In this document: positions 50,310 to 57,858 of the stretch, piece after piece
Numbering within the stretch: the first letter of the stretch is position 1
Layout: each line of letters begins with the position of its first letter
Origin: an uncultured Collinsella sp.
GTDB taxonomy: Bacteria; Actinomycetota; Coriobacteriia; Coriobacteriales; Coriobacteriaceae
NCBI GenBank assembly: GCA_958415525.1
Contig: CATYZE010000002.1
Location: 62,001 to 126,000, forward strand
DNA: 64,000 bases
Direction: 5' to 3'
The notes under the pieces: generated by a model
What the model saw: the letters and a program-made list of their open reading frames with translations, nothing else
Told to the model about the DNA's origin: nothing
Database searches by the model: none
Position numbers and translations under genes: made by a program

Positions 50310-51767
50310 ATGAGCGATAGCCAGAACATGTCCGATGAGGTACGCGCCCGCCTGCGCGCCATTCCTTCCGTCAACGAGCTGCTTGCCGAGTGGCCGGTGG
50401 TGAAGGCGGCGGGGGAGACCTGCGACGCGGTGGTCCATGCTGCCGTGACGGCCGAACTCGATGAGGAGCGCGCCGCCATTCGCGCCGGTGCCGCCCCGCG
50501 TTCCAAGCGCGAGCTGGCCTCGGCCATCGAGTGGCGTGCGCATCGCTCCGCACTGCCGAGCCTGCGCCCCGCCGTCAACGCCACGGGTGTGGTCATCCAT
50601 ACCAATCTGGGCCGCGCCCCGCTCGCGGAGTCGGCGGCAAAGGCCGTGGCCGAGGTCGCGCGCGGCTACAGCACGCTCGAGTACAGCGTGGACACCTGCT
50701 CGCGCGGGTCGCGCAAGGAGCACGCTGCGCAGCTGATCCGCTCGCTCACCGGTGCCGAGGATGCGCTGGTCGTCAACAACAATGCCGCCGCGGTGCTGCT
50801 GGTGCTTGCCACCCATGCCGCGGGCAAAGAGGTCATCGTGAGCCGTGGCGAGCTCGTCGAGATCGGTGGCAGCTTCCGCATCCCCGATGTAATGGAGGCT
50901 TCGGGCGCCAAGCTCGTCGAGGTCGGAGCCACCAACCGCACGCATCTCGCCGATTACGAGCGCGCCATCACGCCTGACACGGCCATGATTCTGAAGGTCC
51001 ACCCTTCGAACTATCGCATCGAGGGCTTTCATGAGGAAGTGAGCTCCAAGGAGCTTGCCGCGCTGGCCCATAAGCATGGTCTGCTGTTCTACGAGGACCA
51101 GGGCTCGGGGGCGCTGTTACCCGACGACATCTTGGCGCGCGGCGGCGAGGAAACCACGCCGGCTTCGGTTTCGGCGGGGCTCGATCTGGTGTCGTGCTCG
51201 GGCGATAAGCTGCTCGGTGCCGCGCAGGCGGGCATCATCATGGGCCGTCGCGACCTGATCCAGGCCTGCGGCTCACATCCGCTCATGCGCGCCCTGCGCC
51301 CGGGCAAACTCGCGCTGACGGCGCTCGAGGCCACGCTGCGCATCTACATGGACGGCGCCGATGTGGCCCATCGCGACATTCCGGTGCTCAGCATGCTCAC
51401 GCTTCCGCAGGCTCATCTGGAGCGTCGCGCGCGCAAGCTGCGCGACCTTATGGCGGCGGGGCTCGATAAAGCCGGTTGTCCGTGTGCCGTTGAGCTTGAA
51501 ATCGTCGAGGAGTCGTCGACGCCTGGTGGCGGTTCGCTGCCTACCGTCGAGCTGCCGACGATGTGTGTTGCCGTACGCCTTGTCGACGAGCGCCTGACGG
51601 TCGACGCACTCAAGCGCTCGCTCGTCCAGGACTTCGACACGCCGGTCGTCACGCGCACCTCGCACGATCGCATTCTGTTTGACGTTCGCACGCTTGTGGG
51701 CGACCGCGATATCGAGACCGCCGCCTCGACGCTTGCCGCGTGCGTTGCCAAGGCGGCGCGCCGATGA
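50310..51767 (+). CDS. selA: Selenocysteine synthase (seryl-tRNA-Sec selenium transferase)
   Basis: Converts Ser-tRNA-Sec to Sec-tRNA-Sec with selenophosphate; PLP enzyme, decameric in E. coli. 485 residues. The N-terminal tRNA-binding part begins LRAIPSVNELL; PAVNATGVVIHTNLGRAPL and EYSVDTCSRGSR are family hallmarks. The PLP lysine is Lys300 in SCSGDKLLGAAQAGI (Lys295 in E. coli). The stop overlaps the selB start as ATGA, giving coupled translation. The start follows TTGAAAGG. Confidence 0.95.
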   Translation: MSDSQNMSDEVRARLRAIPSVNELLAEWPVVKAAGETCDAVVHAAVTAELDEERAAIRAGAAPRSKRELASAIEWRAHRSALPSLRPAVNATGVVIHTNLGRAPLAESAAKAVAEVARGYSTLEYSVDTCSRGSRKEHAAQLIRSLTGAEDALVVNNNAAAVLLVLATHAAGKEVIVSRGELVEIGGSFRIPDVMEASGAKLVEVGATNRTHLADYERAITPDTAMILKVHPSNYRIEGFHEEVSSKELAALAHKHGLLFYEDQGSGALLPDDILARGGEETTPASVSAGLDLVSCSGDKLLGAAQAGIIMGRRDLIQACGSHPLMRALRPGKLALTALEATLRIYMDGADVAHRDIPVLSMLTLPQAHLERRARKLRDLMAAGLDKAGCPCAVELEIVEESSTPGGGSLPTVELPTMCVAVRLVDERLTVDALKRSLVQDFDTPVVTRTSHDRILFDVRTLVGDRDIETAASTLAACVAKAARR

Positions 51768-53731
51768 GTGAGGCTGGAGCGTTGGTGGAATGTCCCGTCA
51801 TCGTGGGTACGGCGGGCCACGTCGACCATGGTAAGTCGGCACTTATCGAGGCGCTGACGGGCAAGAATCCCGACCGCTTGGAGGTCGAGCGTCGCCGCGG
51901 CATGACCGTGGAGCTCGGCTTTGGCGAGCTGGCGCTGCCGAGCGGCAAGATCGTGGGCTTGGTCGATGTGCCGGGCCATGCGCACTACCTGCGCGCCATG
52001 GTGCAGGGCGCTACGGGCATCGATGTGGCCGTGCTGGTGGTCTCGGCCGTCGAGGGCGTGATGCCGCAGACGCGCGAGCACGTTCACGTGCTGGAGCTGT
52101 TGGGCGTCACGCACATGGTGGTCGCGCTGACGATGTGCGACCTGGCCGATGCCGAGATGACCGAGCTTGCCGAGCTCGACGTCGATGACTTTTTGTCGGG
52201 CACGGTGTTTGCCGGTTCTCCGATTGCCTCCGTGTCGTCTAAGACGGGCGCGGGGATTGATGCGCTTCTGTCCGCGCTCGACGAGTGCGTGGATACCTGT
52301 TGGGGCGCCTGTCGCGATCGCGCCGAGCGAACCGACGCCGCGCCGCGTCTGCCGATCGACCGCTGCTTTACGATCAGGGGCGCTGGCACCGTCGTGACGG
52401 GAACATTGCACGATGCGCCGATTGCGGTGGGCGACGAGCTCGTCGCGCTGCCGTCGCGTACGGCCTGCCGCGTGCGCGGAATTCAGGTGCATGGCGATAC
52501 GCAGCGGGCATTGCCCGGTCAGCGTGTGGCACTCAACCTGGTGGGCGATGGCGTCGCTTCGCTCGATCGTGGCGAGATGCTCGGTGTGGAGGGCCGCTTT
52601 GGCCAGACGCTGCGTTTTATGATGACGTTTACGTATTTGGGCCGCGAGGGCGCCAAGCCGCGTGTGCTCGAGTCGGGCGCGCGCGTGCACGTGATGGCGG
52701 GCACGGCCGAGGTTGTCGGCCGCATCATGCTCATGGAGGGCGAGGCGCCCATGGCGGTGGGCGAGACGCGTACCGTTCAGGTGCGCTTGGAGGACCCGCT
52801 GCCGCTGCGCTCCGGTGATCATGCCGTGGTGCTGTCGTATTCGCCGGTGATGCTCATTGGCGGCGGGCGCGTGCTGTTGTCGCGCTGCCGTCGCTCGCGC
52901 GAGCTTTCCGACGGGGAGCGTGCACTGTATGCGGCACTCGAGGTTGGAGATGTTGCCGGTGCGGTGGACGCGTGGCTGGCGCTGCAGGTGCTGCCGGTTG
53001 CGGCTGCCGATGTTGTTGCGGCGTTGGATATTGCCGCGTGCTATGTTGCCGCCGCCTTGGGCGAACTGGTAGCGCAAGGTGCCGTGCGCGAGCTTAGCGG
53101 CTCGGACGGCTCGCTGTACGTGAATGCCGCCGTGCTCGATGGCGCGATGGACGCGTTGGCATCCACCTTGTCTGCCATGCACACGGCCGCTCCCAAGGAG
53201 ACGGGCTTTACGCCCGGTGCCGTCGCACATGCCGCCTGGCCCGGCGCTGGTGAAGATGTCGCCGCGGCGCTCATTGCTGAGGGCTGCACGCGTGGCGTGT
53301 GCGCTGCCGAGGGTGCCGAGGTGTTCGACCCGCATTCCGCTGCCGCCGCGGCGCGTGTGGTTCACGAGGCCTGCGAGCGTATCGTTGCCTTGCTGGACGA
53401 GGCCGGCCTCGATGCGCCGACGTTGCCTGAGGTGGGCGAGCAGCTGCAGCTCGATCGCGACACCATGACGCGTGCCCTGCGCGAGCTTTCGCTCAACCGC
53501 TCAATCGTGAAGGTCGAGCGCGACGTTGCCCTGTCTGCTGCCGCCGAGGCCCACGCGCGCGAGCTCGTCGCCGCGGCCATTGCCGACGCCGGCGGCGCTG
53601 CCACCACAAGCGTCCTGCGCGAGGCCCTGGGCGTGTCGCGCAAACGCGCCATCAGCATCTTGGAGCACCTGGATGCCGTGCGTTTTACGGTGCTCGACAA
53701 GGAGGCCGGCGGCCTGAGGTCCCTGCGCTAG
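51764..53731 (+). CDS. selB: Selenocysteine-specific elongation factor
   Basis: Delivers Sec-tRNA-Sec to UGA codons that carry a SECIS. 655 residues: GTPase domain with GHVDHGKS at 18-25, DVPGHAHYLRAM and MCDLAD; then EF-Tu-like beta domains; then C-terminal winged helices (EVGEQLQLDRDTMTRALREL, ALGVSRKRAISILEHLD) that bind the SECIS hairpin. Length is close to E. coli SelB (614). Followed 36 bases later by the tRNA-Sec gene. Together with selA and selC this forms a compact decoding unit. Confidence 0.95.
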   Translation: MSEAGALVECPVIVGTAGHVDHGKSALIEALTGKNPDRLEVERRRGMTVELGFGELALPSGKIVGLVDVPGHAHYLRAMVQGATGIDVAVLVVSAVEGVMPQTREHVHVLELLGVTHMVVALTMCDLADAEMTELAELDVDDFLSGTVFAGSPIASVSSKTGAGIDALLSALDECVDTCWGACRDRAERTDAAPRLPIDRCFTIRGAGTVVTGTLHDAPIAVGDELVALPSRTACRVRGIQVHGDTQRALPGQRVALNLVGDGVASLDRGEMLGVEGRFGQTLRFMMTFTYLGREGAKPRVLESGARVHVMAGTAEVVGRIMLMEGEAPMAVGETRTVQVRLEDPLPLRSGDHAVVLSYSPVMLIGGGRVLLSRCRRSRELSDGERALYAALEVGDVAGAVDAWLALQVLPVAAADVVAALDIAACYVAAALGELVAQGAVRELSGSDGSLYVNAAVLDGAMDALASTLSAMHTAAPKETGFTPGAVAHAAWPGAGEDVAAALIAEGCTRGVCAAEGAEVFDPHSAAAAARVVHEACERIVALLDEAGLDAPTLPEVGEQLQLDRDTMTRALRELSLNRSIVKVERDVALSAAAEAHARELVAAAIADAGGAATTSVLREALGVSRKRAISILEHLDAVRFTVLDKEAGGLRSLR

Positions 53732-53767
53732 ATCGGCTGCTCGGTTTGGTAAAATACCGCCGCACTT

Positions 53768-53864
53768 GGGAACGGATGGGCTCCGGTGGGCTCCGCGGTC
53801 CTCAAAACCGTTGCGAGGCGTGCAAAACGTCTTGGATGTGTTCGATTCACATACGTTCCCGCCA
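53768..53864 (+). tRNA. selC: tRNA-Sec (anticodon TCA)
   Basis: 97 bases including encoded CCA. Acceptor GGGAACG pairs with CGTTCCC; the extended D arm reads GGGCTCCGGTGGGCTCC, as in E. coli selC; the anticodon stem CGGT/ACCG holds CCTCAAA (TCA). A long variable arm follows (GCGAGGCGTGCAAAACGTCTTG), and TTCGATT is in the T loop. Sits between selB and mobA. Confidence 0.95.
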
Positions 53865-53872
53865 TACGCTAC

Positions 53873-53927
53873 CAGCGCTTTTGTGCTCGCGGTCCTGCTG
53901 CGTGCCGCAAAGGCGCTGTTTTGTTTT
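53873..53927 (+). terminator. Terminator after tRNA-Sec
   Basis: CAGCGC-TTTT (53873 on) pairs with AAAGGCGCTG (ending 53918), followed by TTTTGTTTT. The loop is long (about 30 bases). Confidence 0.6.
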
Positions 53928-54019
53928 GATGCGGAGTCATCATGTCGCCTGCTTTATGGGCAATGGCATGTGGCTTCGTGCTTCGGGTTTCGAGCATGCC
54001 GATGGGGGTGTTTTGCCGT

Positions 54020-54652
54020 ATGACTATCGTAAGACGGGCCGATCTTTCTTGCGTCGTCCAGGCGGGTGGGCTGTCGTCGCGCATGGGCTGCGACAAGGCG
54101 CGCATGCCGTTTTGCGGCAAGCCCTTGATCGAGCGCGTGCTGGAGCGGCTCGCTCTGGTCGGCAGCGAGCTTGTTGTGACGACTTCGCGCCCTGACGAGC
54201 TCGCCTATCTTGAGGAGTGCGAGTTTGACGGACTGCGTCCCCGCGTGGTGATGGACATCGACGGCCCCGCCGGTGCCATGCGCGGCATTGCGAGCTCGCT
54301 TGCCGCCGCTCGGTTGTCCCTCGCGGCGATCGTCGCCTGCGATATGCCGTTCGTCTCACCAGAACTGATTGGTACGCTTGCCGATCGGGTTAAGGAGGGC
54401 CCGCTCGACGTGTGCGTGCCGCGCGAAGAGCGGGGGATTGAGCCGCTCTGTGCTGTCTGGCGTCGTGATGCCTGTGCGCCGGCGGCTCGCGAGCTCCTCG
54501 TCAGCGATCGCCAGCGCATCCGCTGCCTGATCGACCGAGTGCATGCCGGCTATCTAGACGAGCCGCAGATTATCGAGGCGGCCAGGTCGCTGCTCTGCTT
54601 CGAAAACGTCAATACGCCCGAGGAGTTTGCGGCTGCCGAGCTGCTCGCCTAG
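54020..54652 (+). CDS. mobA: Molybdenum cofactor guanylyltransferase MobA
   Basis: Adds GMP to the molybdenum cofactor to make MGD, needed by FdhF and DMSO-reductase-family enzymes. 210 residues with nucleotide-binding loop VVQAGGLSSRMGCDKA (the usual first residue Leu of LAGG is Gln) and DMPFVSPELI. The ATG at 54020 gives a family-like start; an ATG at 53942 behind GGAG would add 26 hydrophobic residues (MSPALWAMACGFVL) and cannot be excluded. A cluster with selABC is sensible because FdhF needs both MGD and Sec. Confidence 0.88.
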   Translation: MTIVRRADLSCVVQAGGLSSRMGCDKARMPFCGKPLIERVLERLALVGSELVVTTSRPDELAYLEECEFDGLRPRVVMDIDGPAGAMRGIASSLAAARLSLAAIVACDMPFVSPELIGTLADRVKEGPLDVCVPREERGIEPLCAVWRRDACAPAARELLVSDRQRIRCLIDRVHAGYLDEPQIIEAARSLLCFENVNTPEEFAAAELLA

Positions 54653-54667
54653 ACGATGGGAGTTGCC

Positions 54668-55063
54668 ATGTCTCACGATATCTGTCCCGACACCGGGGAA
54701 CCTTGTACTTGCGACGGCTCTGAGCCCTGCACCTGTGGCTGCGGCGGTTGCGGGCATACGGCCGAGGAAGAGGCCGCTGCGGCCGCGTATCGCGAGTTGC
54801 ATCGCGAGGCCCCATCAGGTGATGCCCTCGACCACGAACGCAAAATCATCGTATCGTTCGATAGTACCTTTGATGTGATGGAGTGCGAGCAGCTGTGTCT
54901 TGCCGCCGGCGTGCCCGGGCGCATTATGCCGCTGCCCGGTTCCATCACCGCCGGCTGCGGCCTGTGCTGGGCCATGCCGTTCTCGGGTGACGCCCTCGCC
55001 GCCTTCCGCGCCGCCACCGAAGCCCACATAACCCCCGCCGACTACCACCAGCTCGTCCTCTAA
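54668..55063 (+). CDS. DUF3343 protein with Cys-rich N-terminus, copy 2
   Basis: A 131-residue protein. Residues 4-28 contain nine Cys in CPDTGEPCTCDGSEPCTCGC and CGGCG, likely a metal- or Se/S-binding segment. The C-terminal ~80 residues are DUF3343 (FDSTFDVMECEQLCLAAG, SITAGCGLCWAMPF), similar to the protein at 14550. It follows mobA by 15 bases with GGGAG ahead of the ATG. Function unknown; selenium handling is suggested by both genomic contexts. Confidence 0.82.
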   Translation: MSHDICPDTGEPCTCDGSEPCTCGCGGCGHTAEEEAAAAAYRELHREAPSGDALDHERKIIVSFDSTFDVMECEQLCLAAGVPGRIMPLPGSITAGCGLCWAMPFSGDALAAFRAATEAHITPADYHQLVL

Positions 55064-55068
55064 CCACC

Positions 55069-55105
55069 AAAACCACCACAATGGGGACACCTTTGTGGTG
55101 GTTTT
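55069..55105 (+). terminator. Hairpin after the selAB-mobA cluster
   Basis: AAAACCACCACAA (55069-55081) is exactly complementary to 55093-55105, with TTTT at the end. A terminator that works in either direction is likely. Confidence 0.65.
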
Positions 55106-55317
55106 AGTCCATGTGGACGAAACAGCTTCGAAACACGGGTTTTGCACGTCAGGCACTCAAAAACGCCTCTACCTGCATCGTAATCAAAACGAAACATCTG
55201 CTCGTCTGCTTATGCGAAACTTTCCCGCAACAGTGCGATATTATCCATACACGATAAAGTTCGCGGCGCACAGGGTGCCGCGACCGACACTTTTCGTTTC
55301 CCATCATTGGAGGAAGC

Positions 55318-56673
55318 ATGAGCTACACGCAGAAAGTTCTCGACGAGCTCAAGGCCCGCTATCCCGAGCAGCCTGAGTTCATCCAGGCCGCGACCGAGAT
55401 CCTCGGCACCATCCAGCCGGCGCTCGACGCCCACCCCGAGTACGAGGAGGCCGCCCTGCTTGAGCGCCTCGTCGAGCCCGAGCGCATCGTTATGTTCCGT
55501 GTCCCCTGGGTCGATGACCAGGGCAAGGTTCAGGTCAACCGCGGTTACCGCGTCGAGTTCAACTCTGCCATTGGACCCTACAAGGGCGGCCTGCGCTTTA
55601 ACCCGACGGTCACCCTGGGTATGCTCAAGTTCCTGGGCTTGGAGCAGATCCTCAAGAACAGCCTGACCACCCTTCCCATGGGCGGCGGCAAGGGCGGCTC
55701 CGACTTTGACCCCAAGGGCAAGTCCAACAACGAGATCATGCACTTCTGCCAGTCCTTCATGACCGAGCTCTATCGCCACATTGGCCCCAACACCGACGTT
55801 CCCGCCGGCGACCTGGGCGTTGGCGGCCGCGAGGTTGCCTACATGTTCGGTCAGTACAAGCGCCTGACCAACGAGTGGACCGGCGTCCTTACCGGCAAGG
55901 GCCTCTCCTTTGGCGGCTCGCTCGCCCGTACCGAGGCCACCGGTTACGGCCTGGTCTACTTTGTGGACGAGTACCTCAAGAGCCGCGGCGACTCCTTCGA
56001 GGGCAAGAACGTCGTCGTTCACGGCTCCGGTAACGTCGCTATCTACGCGGTCCAGAAGGTCGCCCAGCTCGGCGGCAAAGTCCTGGCCTGCTCCGACACC
56101 CACGGCTGGGTCGAGGATCCCGACGGCATCGACTACACCGTGCTCGAGCATGTCTACAACAAGAAGCGCTCCGGCCACGACAAGGGCGTCACGCTCGCTA
56201 TGTACGTCGACGAGAAGCCCAACGCCGTGTGGCACGAGGGTGACGGCCGTGGCGTGTGGCAGCTGCCCTGCGACATCGCGCTGCCCTGCGCTCGCGAGAA
56301 CACGCTGCTGCTCGAGGACGCCCAGGCGCTCGTCGCCAACGGCTGCAAGGTGGTCGGCGAGGGCGCGAACATGCCCACGACCATCGAGGCCACGACCTAC
56401 TTCCAGGAGAATGGCGTCGCCTTTATGCCTGGTAAGGCTGCTAACGCCGGCGGCGTGCTCGTGTCCGGCCTGGAGATGAGCCAGAACGCCGAGCACCTGT
56501 CCTGGACCTTCGAGGAGGTCGACGGCAAGCTCGAGCAGCTCATGCGCGGTATGTTCCACAACGTGGACGACACCGCCAAGGAGTACGGCGAGGAGGGCAA
56601 CTTTGTCATGGGCGCCAACATCGCCGGCTTCCTGAAGGTCGCCGACGCCATGCTCGCCCAGGGCGTCTGCTAA
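55318..56673 (+). CDS. gdhA: Glutamate dehydrogenase, hexameric NADP-type
   Basis: Interconverts glutamate and 2-oxoglutarate plus ammonia. 451 residues, normal for the GdhA class. Substrate-binding and catalytic lysines are in PYKGGLRFNPTV and PMGGGKGGSDFDPKG; the cofactor domain begins around VVHGSGNVAIYAVQK. The absence of a long insert favours the NADP-preferring 450-residue type, used in ammonia assimilation. The start follows GGAGGAAGC. A TATTAT at 55239 may be its -10. Ends in a strong terminator. Confidence 0.94.
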   Translation: MSYTQKVLDELKARYPEQPEFIQAATEILGTIQPALDAHPEYEEAALLERLVEPERIVMFRVPWVDDQGKVQVNRGYRVEFNSAIGPYKGGLRFNPTVTLGMLKFLGLEQILKNSLTTLPMGGGKGGSDFDPKGKSNNEIMHFCQSFMTELYRHIGPNTDVPAGDLGVGGREVAYMFGQYKRLTNEWTGVLTGKGLSFGGSLARTEATGYGLVYFVDEYLKSRGDSFEGKNVVVHGSGNVAIYAVQKVAQLGGKVLACSDTHGWVEDPDGIDYTVLEHVYNKKRSGHDKGVTLAMYVDEKPNAVWHEGDGRGVWQLPCDIALPCARENTLLLEDAQALVANGCKVVGEGANMPTTIEATTYFQENGVAFMPGKAANAGGVLVSGLEMSQNAEHLSWTFEEVDGKLEQLMRGMFHNVDDTAKEYGEEGNFVMGANIAGFLKVADAMLAQGVC

Positions 56674-56698
56674 ATCTTCGCTCGATATGGCATCGCAG

Positions 56699-56732
56699 AA
56701 GGCTCCCAGTCATCTTGGCTGGGAGCCTTTTT
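56699..56732 (+). terminator. Intrinsic terminator after gdhA
   Basis: AAGGCTCCCAG (56699-56709) pairs perfectly with CTGGGAGCCTT (56719-56729) and runs into five T. Confidence 0.88.
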
Positions 56733-56791
56733 GATCCGCATGCGACGGAGGAAAACGGTTCATTTCCCTCTGCCCTCTGCCGGCCGCCCCT

Positions 56792-56862
56792 TAAGTTGCG
56801 GTGAAATACGGACTGTTGGGCGCCCTAAGCCCGACAAACAGTCCGTATTTCACCGCAAGTTA
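56792..56862. repeat. Long palindromic repeat, AAGTTGCGGTGAAATA family, copy 3
   Basis: Arms of about 26 bases (56792-56817 and 56837-56862) match with one difference, around a 19-base centre containing GGGC/GCCC. The sequence is nearly the same as copy 1 at 1800 (ATACGGACTG here, ATAGGGACTG there), with the change present in both arms, i.e. a compensated change. Confidence 0.8.
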
Positions 56863-56943
56863 TGGATGGGAGGGAGGTTTTTGTGCTGTGGAAGGTTGCG
56901 GCCCCTCGTTTGGTACACTTAAAAGTACTGGACAAGTGAAGAG

Positions 56944-57858
56944 ATGGGGGAGAACGTGCTCAAGTTCGGTACCTACGTCCGTGTTGGAAACGCGGCCGAA
57001 GCCTATGAGCTCTTGCAGAAGAACCGCAACAACAAGATTGTGGGCGGCGGCATCTGGATGCGCCTGGGTTCGCGTCGTGTGGCGACGGCGATTGACCTTT
57101 CGGCCTGCGGACTCGATCAGATCGAGGAGACCGAGACCGAGTTTCGCATCGGTGCCATGTGCACCCTGCGCCAGCTCGAGCGCCATGCCGAGCTCAACGC
57201 GCTTGTCAACAATGTCTTTGAGTTCGCCGTTCACGATATCGTGGGCGTGCAGCTGCGCAATACCGCCACGGTGGGCGGCAGCATCTACGGCCGCTTTGGC
57301 TTCTCGGACGTGCTCTCGGCTTTCCTGGCGCTCGATTCCTATGTTGAGCTGACGGGCGCCGGCCGCGTGCCGCTCGCCGAGTTCGTGGACATTGGCTATG
57401 TGCGCGACGTGATCGAGCATGTCGTGGTCGTCAAGCACGACTACCGCGCGAGCTACGAGGCCGTGCGTAAGGCCGCGACCGACTTCCCCTCGCTCAACGT
57501 CACCGCCGCCTGGTGGGACAACACCTGGCACGTCACCGTGGGCGCCCGCCCGCTGCGCGCGACCTTGCTGCAGGGCGAGGCGTGCGGCCTTACCAGCGAG
57601 CAGCCTTCCGAGGACGAGCTGCGCGCCCTGGCCGCATCAGTGCGCGCGCTGAGCTACGGCACCAACCTGTGGGGCTCGGCCGACTACCGCCGCCGCATCT
57701 CGGCTCCGCTCGCTGTCCAGGCCGTGCGCCGTGCCGCCGGCATCGAGTTTTCGGCCGCGCTTGCCCGCGAGCTCGAGACCGTGCAAGTGCCTAAGTTTGC
57801 CACGGACGAGTATTCCTGCCGCCGCGTGCCCGGCGTCGATTCTAGCGAGGTGCGCTAA
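56944..57858 (+). CDS. FAD-binding subunit of a molybdenum hydroxylase (CoxM/XdhB type)
   Basis: A 304-residue protein of the FAD-binding domain family of molybdopterin dehydrogenases. FAD-binding signatures are IVGGGIWMRLG and LRNTATVGGSIYGRFGFSD, the latter with the usual TxGGxxxxG pattern; a CO-dehydrogenase-type C-terminal domain follows. It passes electrons from the Fe-S clusters of its partner to NAD or another acceptor. The ATG at 56944 is used; a GTG at 56956 behind GGGGGAG is an alternative. Its stop overlaps the next start (TAATGG), so the two subunits are co-translated. Confidence 0.87.
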   Translation: MGENVLKFGTYVRVGNAAEAYELLQKNRNNKIVGGGIWMRLGSRRVATAIDLSACGLDQIEETETEFRIGAMCTLRQLERHAELNALVNNVFEFAVHDIVGVQLRNTATVGGSIYGRFGFSDVLSAFLALDSYVELTGAGRVPLAEFVDIGYVRDVIEHVVVVKHDYRASYEAVRKAATDFPSLNVTAAWWDNTWHVTVGARPLRATLLQGEACGLTSEQPSEDELRALAASVRALSYGTNLWGSADYRRRISAPLAVQAVRRAAGIEFSAALARELETVQVPKFATDEYSCRRVPGVDSSEVR

